NCBI GenBank assembly: GCA_965603515.1
Contig: CBFDDH010000035.1
Span: 1 to 24,038 of the forward strand
DNA: 24,038 bases
From: JAUVZL01 sp965603515
Lineage (GTDB): Bacteria > Hydrothermota > Tepidihabitantia > SM23-42
Reading direction: 5' to 3'
The notes below the pieces were generated by a model. It had not been told where the DNA came from. It saw nothing but the letters and a program-made list of their open reading frames with translations, and ran no database searches. Position numbers and translations under genes: made by a program. Numbering within the stretch: position 1 is the first letter of the stretch; each line of letters begins with the position of its first letter. Of the stretch, positions 14,089-21,609 are shown one piece after another.

Positions 14089-15002
14089 AAACTATTCTGG
14101 TTACTGGGAGCGAGGGTTTTGTAGGTTCACACGTTGTAAAGATGTTGAAAGAAGGGCTTCATAAGCTTGTTGCAACATCTTATCCATTGACCATACCTAA
14201 AGAGGGTTCATATGTACCACTCGATATCATGAACCTTGAAATGACAAAGCAAGTTCTCAAAGATCATCAACCCGATATTGTTTTTCACCTTGCTGCCATC
14301 AGTTCAGTATCCAAATCATTTCGTGATTCACCCCTAACCTATAATACAAATCTGATAGGAACAGTTAATCTTCTGGAAGCGACAAAAAGTTTGAGGAAAG
14401 AGGTGAGATTCATCCTTGTGTCGACGTGTGAAGTATATGGTGGTGGTACTGATCTTTCCGAGACAACCAAGATCGATCTGAAAAATCCCTATGCAGTTAG
14501 TAAGTATGCAGCTGAGTTGGTTTGTCAAAACTATGCGCTTGATGGTCTTGATTTCGTGATTCTAAGGCCCTTTACCCATACTGGACCGGGGCAAGTAAGA
14601 GACTTTGTTTTGCCATCGGTAGCAGCGCAGATCGTGGAGATAGAAAAAGGTACGAAACCACCTTTAATTGAACTCGGTAATATAGATGTAAAACGTGAGT
14701 TCATGAATATCCAGGATATCATAATCGGCTACAAACTGGCGATATCGAAATGCAAGGCCGGAAATATATACAATATTTCCTCAAATAAGGGGTATACTAT
14801 CAAACAAGCCTTGACCGTTATGCAGAAATTGTCCCGGGTGAAATTTGAGATTAAAACGGATCCCTCGAAAATAAGGAAGGTTGATATACCCATTCTGGTA
14901 GGCAATGGAAGTAAGTTTGCAAGCCTTACAGGATGGAAACCGAGATTCAAATTTGAGAAAACCCTTGAGGATTTGCTCAATTATTGGCGTGCGAAAACTT
15001 AA
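14085..15002 (+). CDS. rmd: NAD-dependent sugar reductase, GDP-4-dehydro-6-deoxy-D-mannose reductase-like
   Basis: Extended SDR, 305 aa, probably reducing GDP-4-dehydro-6-deoxy-D-mannose to GDP-D-rhamnose. The Rossmann motif GSEGFVG is at residues 8-14. The catalytic residues are in STCEVYG (113-119) and YAVSK (Y136, K140). LRPFTHTGPGQ (160-170) closely matches the RPFNHTGPGQ block of RMD enzymes. C-terminal TGWKPRFKFEKTLEDLLNYWR parallels TGWKPIIPFDQTLGDLLEYWR in the neighbour, so the two genes are related. The ATG overlaps the preceding stop by 4 nt. No strong ribosome-binding site is seen, which is consistent with coupling. The exact stereochemistry of the product is inferred. Confidence 0.8.
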   Translation: MKTILVTGSEGFVGSHVVKMLKEGLHKLVATSYPLTIPKEGSYVPLDIMNLEMTKQVLKDHQPDIVFHLAAISSVSKSFRDSPLTYNTNLIGTVNLLEATKSLRKEVRFILVSTCEVYGGGTDLSETTKIDLKNPYAVSKYAAELVCQNYALDGLDFVILRPFTHTGPGQVRDFVLPSVAAQIVEIEKGTKPPLIELGNIDVKREFMNIQDIIIGYKLAISKCKAGNIYNISSNKGYTIKQALTVMQKLSRVKFEIKTDPSKIRKVDIPILVGNGSKFASLTGWKPRFKFEKTLEDLLNYWRAKT

Positions 15003-15040
15003 CACAGACTACTTCGCATTTTCAATCTATTAAGATCACG

Positions 15041-16135
15041 ATGACGATATTGGTTATTAACTGGCAGGACTGGAAAAACCCCTTTGCTGGTGGTGCTGAG
15101 GTCTACCTTTACGAGATTTTTTCAAGGTTGATCAAGCGAGGTCACCGAGTGAAACTCCTGGTCAGCCGAGCACCAGAACAATGCCGTTATGAAGTTCTGG
15201 ATGGTTTTGAGGTTTACAGAGTTGGGCGGCGCTCGAATTTCAATTTCTTCGTACCTGGTGCTTTGCGTGCTTTACTCAGACATAATAAAATCGACATAGT
15301 AATCGATGATCTGAATAAGATACCGTTTTATTCGCCGCTTTTTACACGGAAAAAAGTTACACCAATGCTCATGCATCTTTTCCGCAAAGCTATTTATCGC
15401 GAAACGAACTTCATTTTCGCAAGCTATGTGTTTTTAGCCGAGAGTATTATACGATGGTTTTATACAAACTCGGAGTTCATATCGATTTCTGAGAGTACGG
15501 CTGGAGATTTGAAGGCGATCGGGATAAGGAATAAAGTACATGTGGTTCACTGTGGTATACCTCCCAAGCCCAAAACATTAAATATAAAGCGCCAAAAGAA
15601 TTTAGTTGCCTATGTTGGTAGGGTTAAGAAATACAAATCAATTGATCATTTTGTTCAAGCAGTGGCTGAGATAAGGAAGAAACGCGATATCGATGCAGTG
15701 ATTGTCGGAGACGGCGATGCAAAAGGGGAGTTGACTGCATTGGTGAACAAGATGAAGCTTGATATCAGGTTCACCGGTTTTGTCAGCGAAGTGGAAAAAT
15801 ACGAAATATACTCAAATGCACGAGTTATTGTACAACCATCGGTCAAAGAAGGCTGGGGATTGACTGCAATCGAGGCTCAGTCGTGTGGTACACCAGTGGT
15901 TTGTGCTGATTCCCCTGGTTTGCGTGAAGTGGTCGTCGATGGTAAAACGGGGTTTTTATACAGGTATGGCAATATCAGTGGATTTGCCTCACGTATAACT
16001 GAGCTCATGGATGATGATGTGAAGTGGGATAAATTCTCCAAGGCGGCGTCAGAATGGGCGGGCAAATTTTCTTGGGACAGCGCAGCAGACAAACTTGAAG
16101 GGATCTTGCAGCAGAGTGTTCGAGGTTATAGCTAA
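15041..16135 (+). CDS. Glycosyltransferase family 4 (GT-B)
   Basis: Retaining glycosyltransferase, 364 aa, probably adding a sugar from a nucleotide donor to a lipid-linked polysaccharide at the cytoplasmic membrane face. The N-terminal loop NPFAGGAEVYLYEIF is typical of GT4 acceptor-side domains. The C-terminal donor domain has VAYVGRVKKYKS (189-200), IVGDGDAKGEL and the E-x7-E motif, E270 and E278, in EGWGLTAIEAQSCGTPVV. I start it at the ATG at 15041, because a TTG at 14984 would add 19 unconvincing residues overlapping the reductase gene. No clear ribosome-binding site is present; CAGACT-N17-TATTAA just upstream (15005-15033) is only a weak promoter. Its place after gmd/rmd suggests transfer of D-rhamnose or a neighbouring sugar. 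Confidence 0.88.
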   Translation: MTILVINWQDWKNPFAGGAEVYLYEIFSRLIKRGHRVKLLVSRAPEQCRYEVLDGFEVYRVGRRSNFNFFVPGALRALLRHNKIDIVIDDLNKIPFYSPLFTRKKVTPMLMHLFRKAIYRETNFIFASYVFLAESIIRWFYTNSEFISISESTAGDLKAIGIRNKVHVVHCGIPPKPKTLNIKRQKNLVAYVGRVKKYKSIDHFVQAVAEIRKKRDIDAVIVGDGDAKGELTALVNKMKLDIRFTGFVSEVEKYEIYSNARVIVQPSVKEGWGLTAIEAQSCGTPVVCADSPGLREVVVDGKTGFLYRYGNISGFASRITELMDDDVKWDKFSKAASEWAGKFSWDSAADKLEGILQQSVRGYS

Positions 16136-18388
16136 ATGAAGTTAGTACAAATAAGCAAGCGCGCCAGCTTGATTTTGCTGGCTTGGTGCATTTTTATTTT
16201 TGGTACTGGAACCGATGATTTTATAAACGGCGAAAAAGCTTTCAACAAAAACGAATATAGATTGGCTGAAATATATTTCAGCCACTTGTTGGCTGATGAA
16301 CCTTATGATGAACATGTTCCAGATGCGGTTTATTATATGGCTAAAATTTATGAAATACAGGGTAATTTCGCAGATATGATTTCACATGCGAACCGATTTT
16401 TAGATGATTTCAAACATGACAGGCGAAGCAAAGAGATAATTCAGATGGTTCTATTGTACTTGAATGATGCAGAAGCATATAGTATTGCACTTGAATATAT
16501 CAAGCGCTTTGATTATTTGATCGACGACCCAAAAGTATTTGAGCGTGTTGGTTATGGTCTTTTCCAGCAGAACAGATTCTTGTTAGCTGATTATATCCTT
16601 TCTTTATGTACTCAAACCGATTCAGTTAAAATAATTCGCGCTCTAATGACTGATGATCCAGATGAAAAGAAGGAAATCTATGGATCGATCGAAGGAGCAA
16701 AAGGACTGATATACCTCACCGAATTTCAGCTGGAGACCGGCGATACGGTCAGTGCTTTTCAGTTATACACAAGAATAGACCATGAACAACTCCAGGGGAA
16801 TCTACTCTACCGGTATGCCAAGCTCAGCAGACTTTTTGATCGTTATGAATTGACAAGAATTATAGAGAAGCTAATGACAACCCCAGGATTCGACAAAAAA
16901 GCCAAGTTACTTGACGAGCAATTCAGTTTTCAATCTTTAATTATCCCGGATGATGAGGAAGAACTAAGACTATTGATTGAACACCTTGGGCAAGATACTG
17001 TGATGACAAGTTTGCCTGATACTGTGAATATAGACTCGATAATGCCAGATTCCATAACCGAAGAGGGTCTTCTGTCTTTACATGATACCTTTGCCTTTGG
17101 GGATTACTATTTTCTGGATTCACTGTATTGTGATTTTCTCATTAGTAATAGCCGGATAAGTGAAGCATACACGGTCATTAAGCCGTATCTTATTTACAAG
17201 AATACCCAAAGCTTCACACGAAAAGTACGAGCATTGATGAGCTATGCTAACGGGGAGTACCAGTTAGCTGCAAAGGACCTTATCCTTGCCAATGTTAAGC
17301 ACCCGTTGTATCGATTTATCCTGGCAAATTCTTTTACCAAACTTGGCTTTGATGCGATCGCTATATATGAGGACCTTTTGCATGTTACCTCAGATTCAGT
17401 TTTTATCTTTCGCGTGAATAAAAAGTTATTGGATAGCTACCTCTCGGCTGGTAAATACGAGAGTATTACAACATTAGATCTTCATATATTTGAAAATGAC
17501 ACAAGTCTTGTTCGGATATATGCACACAGTTTAGCTCATATCGGGAAAAAACACAAAGTAGATTCACTCTTATCTCAATATTCTCTAGAACCCGATTATG
17601 ATTATTTTAACCATTATGGAGAATACCTTATTGAAGGTAAGAAGTATAAAGCTGCCGCCGTACTCTATGATTCATTAACAAGTTTAGCTGATAAGCGATT
17701 ACCTGGTATTATCTATTATAACTGGGCATTGATACCTTTTGCCAAAGGTCAAGCAGATACTGCACTCTATCGATTCCAGCTCTTTTTTGATGATCTGAAA
17801 AAGGATGAGATATACGCTAAAACATCGTTTAAGATCGCAACTATAAAGTATCTGCAACACGAATTTGATTCTGCTGCTTTCTATTATGACGTGGCGAGCA
17901 AACATGATGATCTACGTTTGGACGCGCTCCAGAACCAATTGATATGCTATAAAAAATACGGCAACTGGTCTATGGTCGTAAAAACAGGAAGAAAAATACT
18001 TCCCATGACTTCAGGTGATGAAGAAGTGAATGTGCAGTTCGAGATTGGCTATGGGTTCTTGCGTTCTGGACGCACAAGGGAAGCTGTCGATTATCTGGCC
18101 AATGCTGCTAAATCAAAGCCATCACCTGCGTTTTACTACTGGTTAGCTGAGGCTTATGTGGCAAAAGGTGATTTTAGTAGAGCATTGTATCAGTACCTGC
18201 GGATCGTTGATCTATTTCCAGCCGATGAAATGTGGACGCCGACTGCAGAGTACAAGACTGGTATTGCATTTGAATTAATGGATGAGCTGGAACAGGCAAA
18301 GAAAGTCTATAATGGTATTATCAGACGACGAGGAGCTCAGGATACGTGGGGCATCGAAGCTCAGAAAAGACTGGAGATACTGGAATGA
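16136..18388 (+). CDS. Large exported TPR-repeat protein
   Basis: A 750-residue protein with a signal peptide (basic KLVQISKR, then the hydrophobic stretch SLILLAWCIFIFGTG) and no later membrane helix. The mature part is helical, with TPR-like repeats at both ends: NEYRLAEIYFSHLLADEP near residue 40, and from about 625 onward (YYWLAEAYVAKGDFSRALYQYLRIVDLFP, then a final repeat ending at the C-terminus). The middle (about 290-330) is an acidic, low-complexity linker. I do not recognise a named family. Its position directly after the GT4 gene (the ATG abuts its stop codon) and overlapping the LptE-like gene suggests a periplasmic scaffold in envelope assembly, comparable to other TPR proteins of surface-polysaccharide clusters. 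That role is inference. Confidence 0.85.
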   Translation: MKLVQISKRASLILLAWCIFIFGTGTDDFINGEKAFNKNEYRLAEIYFSHLLADEPYDEHVPDAVYYMAKIYEIQGNFADMISHANRFLDDFKHDRRSKEIIQMVLLYLNDAEAYSIALEYIKRFDYLIDDPKVFERVGYGLFQQNRFLLADYILSLCTQTDSVKIIRALMTDDPDEKKEIYGSIEGAKGLIYLTEFQLETGDTVSAFQLYTRIDHEQLQGNLLYRYAKLSRLFDRYELTRIIEKLMTTPGFDKKAKLLDEQFSFQSLIIPDDEEELRLLIEHLGQDTVMTSLPDTVNIDSIMPDSITEEGLLSLHDTFAFGDYYFLDSLYCDFLISNSRISEAYTVIKPYLIYKNTQSFTRKVRALMSYANGEYQLAAKDLILANVKHPLYRFILANSFTKLGFDAIAIYEDLLHVTSDSVFIFRVNKKLLDSYLSAGKYESITTLDLHIFENDTSLVRIYAHSLAHIGKKHKVDSLLSQYSLEPDYDYFNHYGEYLIEGKKYKAAAVLYDSLTSLADKRLPGIIYYNWALIPFAKGQADTALYRFQLFFDDLKKDEIYAKTSFKIATIKYLQHEFDSAAFYYDVASKHDDLRLDALQNQLICYKKYGNWSMVVKTGRKILPMTSGDEEVNVQFEIGYGFLRSGRTREAVDYLANAAKSKPSPAFYYWLAEAYVAKGDFSRALYQYLRIVDLFPADEMWTPTAEYKTGIAFELMDELEQAKKVYNGIIRRRGAQDTWGIEAQKRLEILE

Positions 18389-18900
18389 AAAACTCCAAAC
18401 TCCAAGTTCCAAATTCCAAATATCGTTTTCTCTTGGTTCTTGGAGCTTGGTTCCTGGTTCTTGGAATCATCTCTTGTTGTAGTTATTCGACGCGTTCGCT
18501 CTTACCCGACTATTTCCAGAAAGTGCATGTTAAACTATTTGAGAATAGAACGCTCAAGCCCGGTCTTGATGAGCTTGCTACGAATGCGGTCACGGATGCA
18601 TTCCGCAGTAGTTCTGGATTACACATTACCGATGAAAGCAGTGCAGACATTATTATTGAAGGTAAAGTTGCTGGATACTCAAAGAGTCCTCATACTTATA
18701 CGAGTGATCAGACAGTCACTGAATATAAGATCACTATTAAGTACTCAATACGCTGTGTTGATCGAATTAAGAACGAAGTATTCTGGGAAGGGGATGTTTC
18801 AGATTGGGCTACCTTTTCTACAGATGAAGAAAAGGCAATTGAGGAAGCGGTGAGGAAAACCGCCGATAAGTTGGTTGATGCTGTTTTGATTAATTGGTGA
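18385..18900 (+). CDS. lptE: LptE-like LPS-assembly lipoprotein
   Basis: A 171-residue outer-membrane lipoprotein like LptE/RlpB, the plug and partner of LptD in inserting LPS into the outer membrane. A hydrophobic signal ends in the lipobox GIISC, with C31 as the lipidated residue and a second Cys after it. The mature part starts SYSTRSLLPDYFQKVHVKLFENRTLKPGLDELATNAV, which follows the family pattern 'P..i..V.V..F.N.T..pgle..lt.al'. Further on are ADIIIEG and FWEGDVSDW. I start at the ATG at 18385, overlapping the TPR gene by 4 nt, with GGAG 9 nt upstream, rather than an earlier in-frame ATG at 18346. The codons for residues 4-28 consist of two runs of 7-nt repeats. Confidence 0.8.
   Translation: MKNSKLQVPNSKYRFLLVLGAWFLVLGIISCCSYSTRSLLPDYFQKVHVKLFENRTLKPGLDELATNAVTDAFRSSSGLHITDESSADIIIEGKVAGYSKSPHTYTSDQTVTEYKITIKYSIRCVDRIKNEVFWEGDVSDWATFSTDEEKAIEEAVRKTADKLVDAVLINW
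18393..18468. repeat. Two oppositely oriented heptamer-repeat arms inside lptE
   Basis: Left arm 18393-18420: four tandem 7-mers, CTCCAAA, CTCCAAG, TTCCAAA, TTCCAAA. Right arm 18434-18468: five 7-mers of TGGNNCT type (TGGTTCT, TGGAGCT, TGGTTCC, TGGTTCT, TGGAATC), roughly the reverse complement of the left unit. The arms can fold into an imperfect hairpin. Such CCAA-rich 7-mer arrays recur between genes in some candidate-phylum genomes. Here they encode the start of a lipoprotein. Confidence 0.7.
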
Positions 18901-18941
18901 CCTATCTTAGTTGCAGACGATAAAGGATATGGGAGAAGATA

Positions 18942-20927
18942 ATGAAGAAAAAAGCAGTAGGTATTGAAGATCTATATAGGCTGAAGTTCTTAAGGGAAAT
19001 AGCGCTTTCTCCTTGCGGCAAAATGGTTGCTTATACAGTAGAGTGGATGGATCGTGAGAAGAATAAATATTTCTCAAACCTTTATTTGGTTACGGAAAAA
19101 GGTAAGATACACCGTTTTATTCGAGGTAATAAGAACATAAAATTGCCTAAATGGTCGCCAGACGGCAAATTCATTTCTTTTATCAGGACCGAAATAGTGA
19201 AAAATGAGCCCAAGCAGAATCTATGGGTAATACCAGTAAACGGTGGTGAGGCCTTTGCCATCACCGATGTCAAGGGGATGTTTGGCGAATATGGGTGGAC
19301 TGTAGATAACAAATACATCGTGTGCCAATTCGCCCAGAGAAAAGAAGATAAGGAAAGAATACCTGAAAAAGGGAAACCACCATTGTACCACTACGTTAAG
19401 AAAGCATGGTACAAATTAGACGGTACGGGCATGTTGCCTCGGGAAAAGATGCACATTTGGCGGGTCAGTATCAGATCTGGTAAGATGAAACAGCTGACCT
19501 TTGGTAAAAATGGTGACGGTGCGCCTAGCGTCTCGCCGGATGGGAAAAAGATCGTCTTTGTTGCGAACCGTAACGAGCATTTCGAAGAAAAATTGCTTTA
19601 TGATGACCTCTATATAGTAGATATTAATGGACGGCGAGAAAGAAGACTCAAAGCACCAGCTGGACCCAAGGGGGTACCGGTTTTTTCTCCAGATAGCAAG
19701 CATATTGTCTATATCGGTCATACGTATCCAGATCAACTCGTTGGGTGGCGGACACTGTATCTCTGGATGGTGTCAGTAAGAGCCGGTAAGACAGTAAACA
19801 TTACCAAGTCATTTGACCGGACTGCACCTGGTTATGTTGTCGATGATCTTGGGCATTATGCGAGAACTAATCCGATTTTCTCAAAAGATGGGAGGTTTGT
19901 GTATTACCATATTACAGATAATGGTGATATGAAACTGTATGGTATTGACGTCGCAAAAAAGAAAATTATTAAGATTTGGGGTGATAAAGAAGTCATTTAT
20001 GGATTTGACTATAACGGTGGAAACAGATTTGCTTTGGCGATTAGTACGTCGGTCAATCCGGGTGATCTATATTTACTGATCAGTGGTCAGCTTAAGCGAT
20101 TGACTGACCTTAACCGGCGTTTTTCCAGGAGCCATTTTATTGCAGAGCCAGAGGATTTTAGGTTCAAAGGTGATAAAGGAGATGAAATCCAAGGCTGGGT
20201 TCTCAAACCACCACGTTTCAATAAAAAGAAGAAATATCCCTTAGTAGTTCAGATCCACGGTGGCCCACATGCTGCATACGGTAATACGATGTTCCATGAG
20301 TTCCAGGTCCTCGCTGCAAATGGTTATATTGTATTTTATTCTAATCCACACGGTAGCGTCGGGTACGGCGAGAAATTCGCCAAAGACCTGCACAATAAAT
20401 GGGGTATACCAGATACGAAAGACATTTTGAAGGCTGTAAGCTCACTAACCAAGCGGAAATATATCGACAAGAAACGGATGGCGGTTATGGGCGGCAGCTA
20501 TGGTGGTTTCATGACTAACTGGATAATTGGGCATACCGACATTTTTAAAGCAGCGGTAACGATGAGAAGTGTTGTAAATATGATCTCTTTTTTTAGTACG
20601 GATTTCGGATTTTCACTTCATAAAGAATTTCGAGGACACCTCTGGGAAAAAAATAACCTGCAGTTCTACTGGGATATGTCACCGTTGAAATATGCAAACA
20701 AGATAAAGACGCCATTACTCATAATCCATAGTGAGCAGGACCACCGTTGTCCGATAAGCCAGGGTGAAGAACTCTTTGTTGCCTTGAAGATCCTAAAAAG
20801 AGATGTTGAAATGGTCCGTTTTCCCTTAGAACCTCACGGTTTGTCACGTCATGGCTCACCCCGGCGTCGGGAAAAGAGATTGGAGTTTATTCTGAAATTT
20901 GTGGACCGGCATTTGAAAAACAAGTAG
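18942..20927 (+). CDS. S9-family serine peptidase (prolyl oligopeptidase/acylaminoacyl-peptidase type)
   Basis: Cytoplasmic oligopeptidase, 661 aa, of the S9 family, most like the acylaminoacyl-peptidase or dipeptidyl-peptidase group. There is no signal peptide. Residues about 1-390 form a beta-propeller built from repeats such as PKWSPDGKFISF, APSVSPDGKKIVF and FSPDSKHIVY. The alpha/beta-hydrolase domain follows, with the oxyanion-hole motif QIHGGPHAAYG (H439-P442) and the complete triad: S519 in GGSYGGF, D600 in HSEQDHR and H632 in EPHGLSRHG. Length is normal. The ATG has GGAG 7 nt upstream. The gap to lptE is 41 nt with no good promoter, so it may be read from the same transcript. With the two M42 enzymes it makes a set of peptide-scavenging hydrolases. 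Substrate preference is unknown. Confidence 0.93.
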   Translation: MKKKAVGIEDLYRLKFLREIALSPCGKMVAYTVEWMDREKNKYFSNLYLVTEKGKIHRFIRGNKNIKLPKWSPDGKFISFIRTEIVKNEPKQNLWVIPVNGGEAFAITDVKGMFGEYGWTVDNKYIVCQFAQRKEDKERIPEKGKPPLYHYVKKAWYKLDGTGMLPREKMHIWRVSIRSGKMKQLTFGKNGDGAPSVSPDGKKIVFVANRNEHFEEKLLYDDLYIVDINGRRERRLKAPAGPKGVPVFSPDSKHIVYIGHTYPDQLVGWRTLYLWMVSVRAGKTVNITKSFDRTAPGYVVDDLGHYARTNPIFSKDGRFVYYHITDNGDMKLYGIDVAKKKIIKIWGDKEVIYGFDYNGGNRFALAISTSVNPGDLYLLISGQLKRLTDLNRRFSRSHFIAEPEDFRFKGDKGDEIQGWVLKPPRFNKKKKYPLVVQIHGGPHAAYGNTMFHEFQVLAANGYIVFYSNPHGSVGYGEKFAKDLHNKWGIPDTKDILKAVSSLTKRKYIDKKRMAVMGGSYGGFMTNWIIGHTDIFKAAVTMRSVVNMISFFSTDFGFSLHKEFRGHLWEKNNLQFYWDMSPLKYANKIKTPLLIIHSEQDHRCPISQGEELFVALKILKRDVEMVRFPLEPHGLSRHGSPRRREKRLEFILKFVDRHLKNK

Positions 20928-20939
20928 TGAGTATTCTAG

Positions 20940-21020
20940 AGATTGCCACACCCACCTGCGGTGGGTTCGCAATGACGAGCAAAGTTTGTCATTGCGAGGA
21001 GCGCAGCGACGAAGCAATCT
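20940..21020. repeat. 81-bp MITE-like palindromic repeat
   Basis: Begins AGATTGC and ends GCAATCT. Inside, GCAATGAC (20969-20976) mirrors GTCATTGC (20988-20995), so the arms pair at both ends. The left arm carries a perfect short hairpin, CCCACC-TGC-GGTGGG, at 20951-20965. The right arm carries GAGGAGCGCAGCGACGAAG, a sequence of a kind familiar as a dispersed repeat in many bacterial genomes. No coding potential is visible. It fills most of the gap between the S9 peptidase and the methyltransferase gene and could act on transcript ends or as a non-autonomous mobile element. Confidence 0.75.
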
Positions 21021-21043
21021 TAGCGATACTAAACAGATAGATT

Positions 21044-21556
21044 ATGCAATTCTTACTTATTTTGGCAATTGTCTTTGTTTTCTATGTAATCTGGAAATAC
21101 TGGACTTTGCTGATTGGTGCAGGTTATGATCCCACGCCCACAAAATATGTTTGCAGGATGCTCGAACTCGCCGAGATCAGCGAAGATGATATCGTCTACG
21201 ACCTGGGCAGTGGTGATGGTAGAATTTTGATTGCTGCAGCCAGGGTCTATGGTGCAAGAGCAGTTGGCATTGAGGCCGATCCATCCAGATTCATTTATTC
21301 TTGGTTGAATATTCTGGTATCTGGTCAGGTGAAGCGCGCGCGTGTCAAATTTGGTAATCTTTTCAAGAAAAATATTAGCGATGCTACTATCGTAACGTTG
21401 TTCTTATTCCGTCCGGCAAACGAAAAGCTGAAAGACAAACTGCTCAGAGAATTGAAGTCAGGAACACGCATTGTTTCCTACGTATGGACATTTGAAGGGT
21501 GGGAAATACAGGGTTATTTACCTGAAAACAGATTATACCTGTATGTCATTAAGTGA
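21044..21556 (+). CDS. Membrane-anchored class I SAM methyltransferase
   Basis: A 170-residue Rossmann-fold methyltransferase. An N-terminal helix (about residues 2-24) is followed by YDPTPTKYVCRMLELA. SAM-binding motif I is DLGSGDGR at 53-60, the acidic residue E77 in GIEADP binds the ribose, and ATIVTLFLFRPANEKL (about 114-129) carries motif IV. GTRIVSYVWTFEGW ends the fold. Helix plus pre-domain plus compact methyltransferase is the layout I associate with FAM173/ATPSCKMT lysine methyltransferases and their bacterial homologues; the target here is unknown. No ribosome-binding site precedes the ATG, and the repeat at 20940-21020 lies just upstream. The next gene has its own promoter. Confidence 0.85.
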   Translation: MQFLLILAIVFVFYVIWKYWTLLIGAGYDPTPTKYVCRMLELAEISEDDIVYDLGSGDGRILIAAARVYGARAVGIEADPSRFIYSWLNILVSGQVKRARVKFGNLFKKNISDATIVTLFLFRPANEKLKDKLLRELKSGTRIVSYVWTFEGWEIQGYLPENRLYLYVIK

Positions 21557-21572
21557 AGCAATAGAGCTATCC

Positions 21573-21600
21573 TTGACTTGATTAGGCAGATGCGTATAAT
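21573..21600 (+). promoter_or_regulatory. Near-consensus promoter for the GT2 fusion gene
   Basis: TTGACT at 21573-21578, a 16-bp spacer and TATAAT at 21595-21600. Nine nt lie between the -10 and the ATG at 21610, with no Shine-Dalgarno sequence. The message should be leaderless or have a leader of two or three nt. Confidence 0.75.
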
Positions 21601-21609
21601 TCGGCGATA

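Noticed and set aside
14984..15040. TTG start giving the GT4 an extra 19 residues
   Set aside because: The added residues are out-of-frame read-through of the reductase end; the ATG at 15041 starts at the natural beta strand MTILVINW.
18346..18384. Earlier ATG for the LptE-like gene
   Set aside because: It would put 13 polar residues before the signal peptide and deepen the overlap with the TPR gene; 18385 gives a proper lipoprotein signal.
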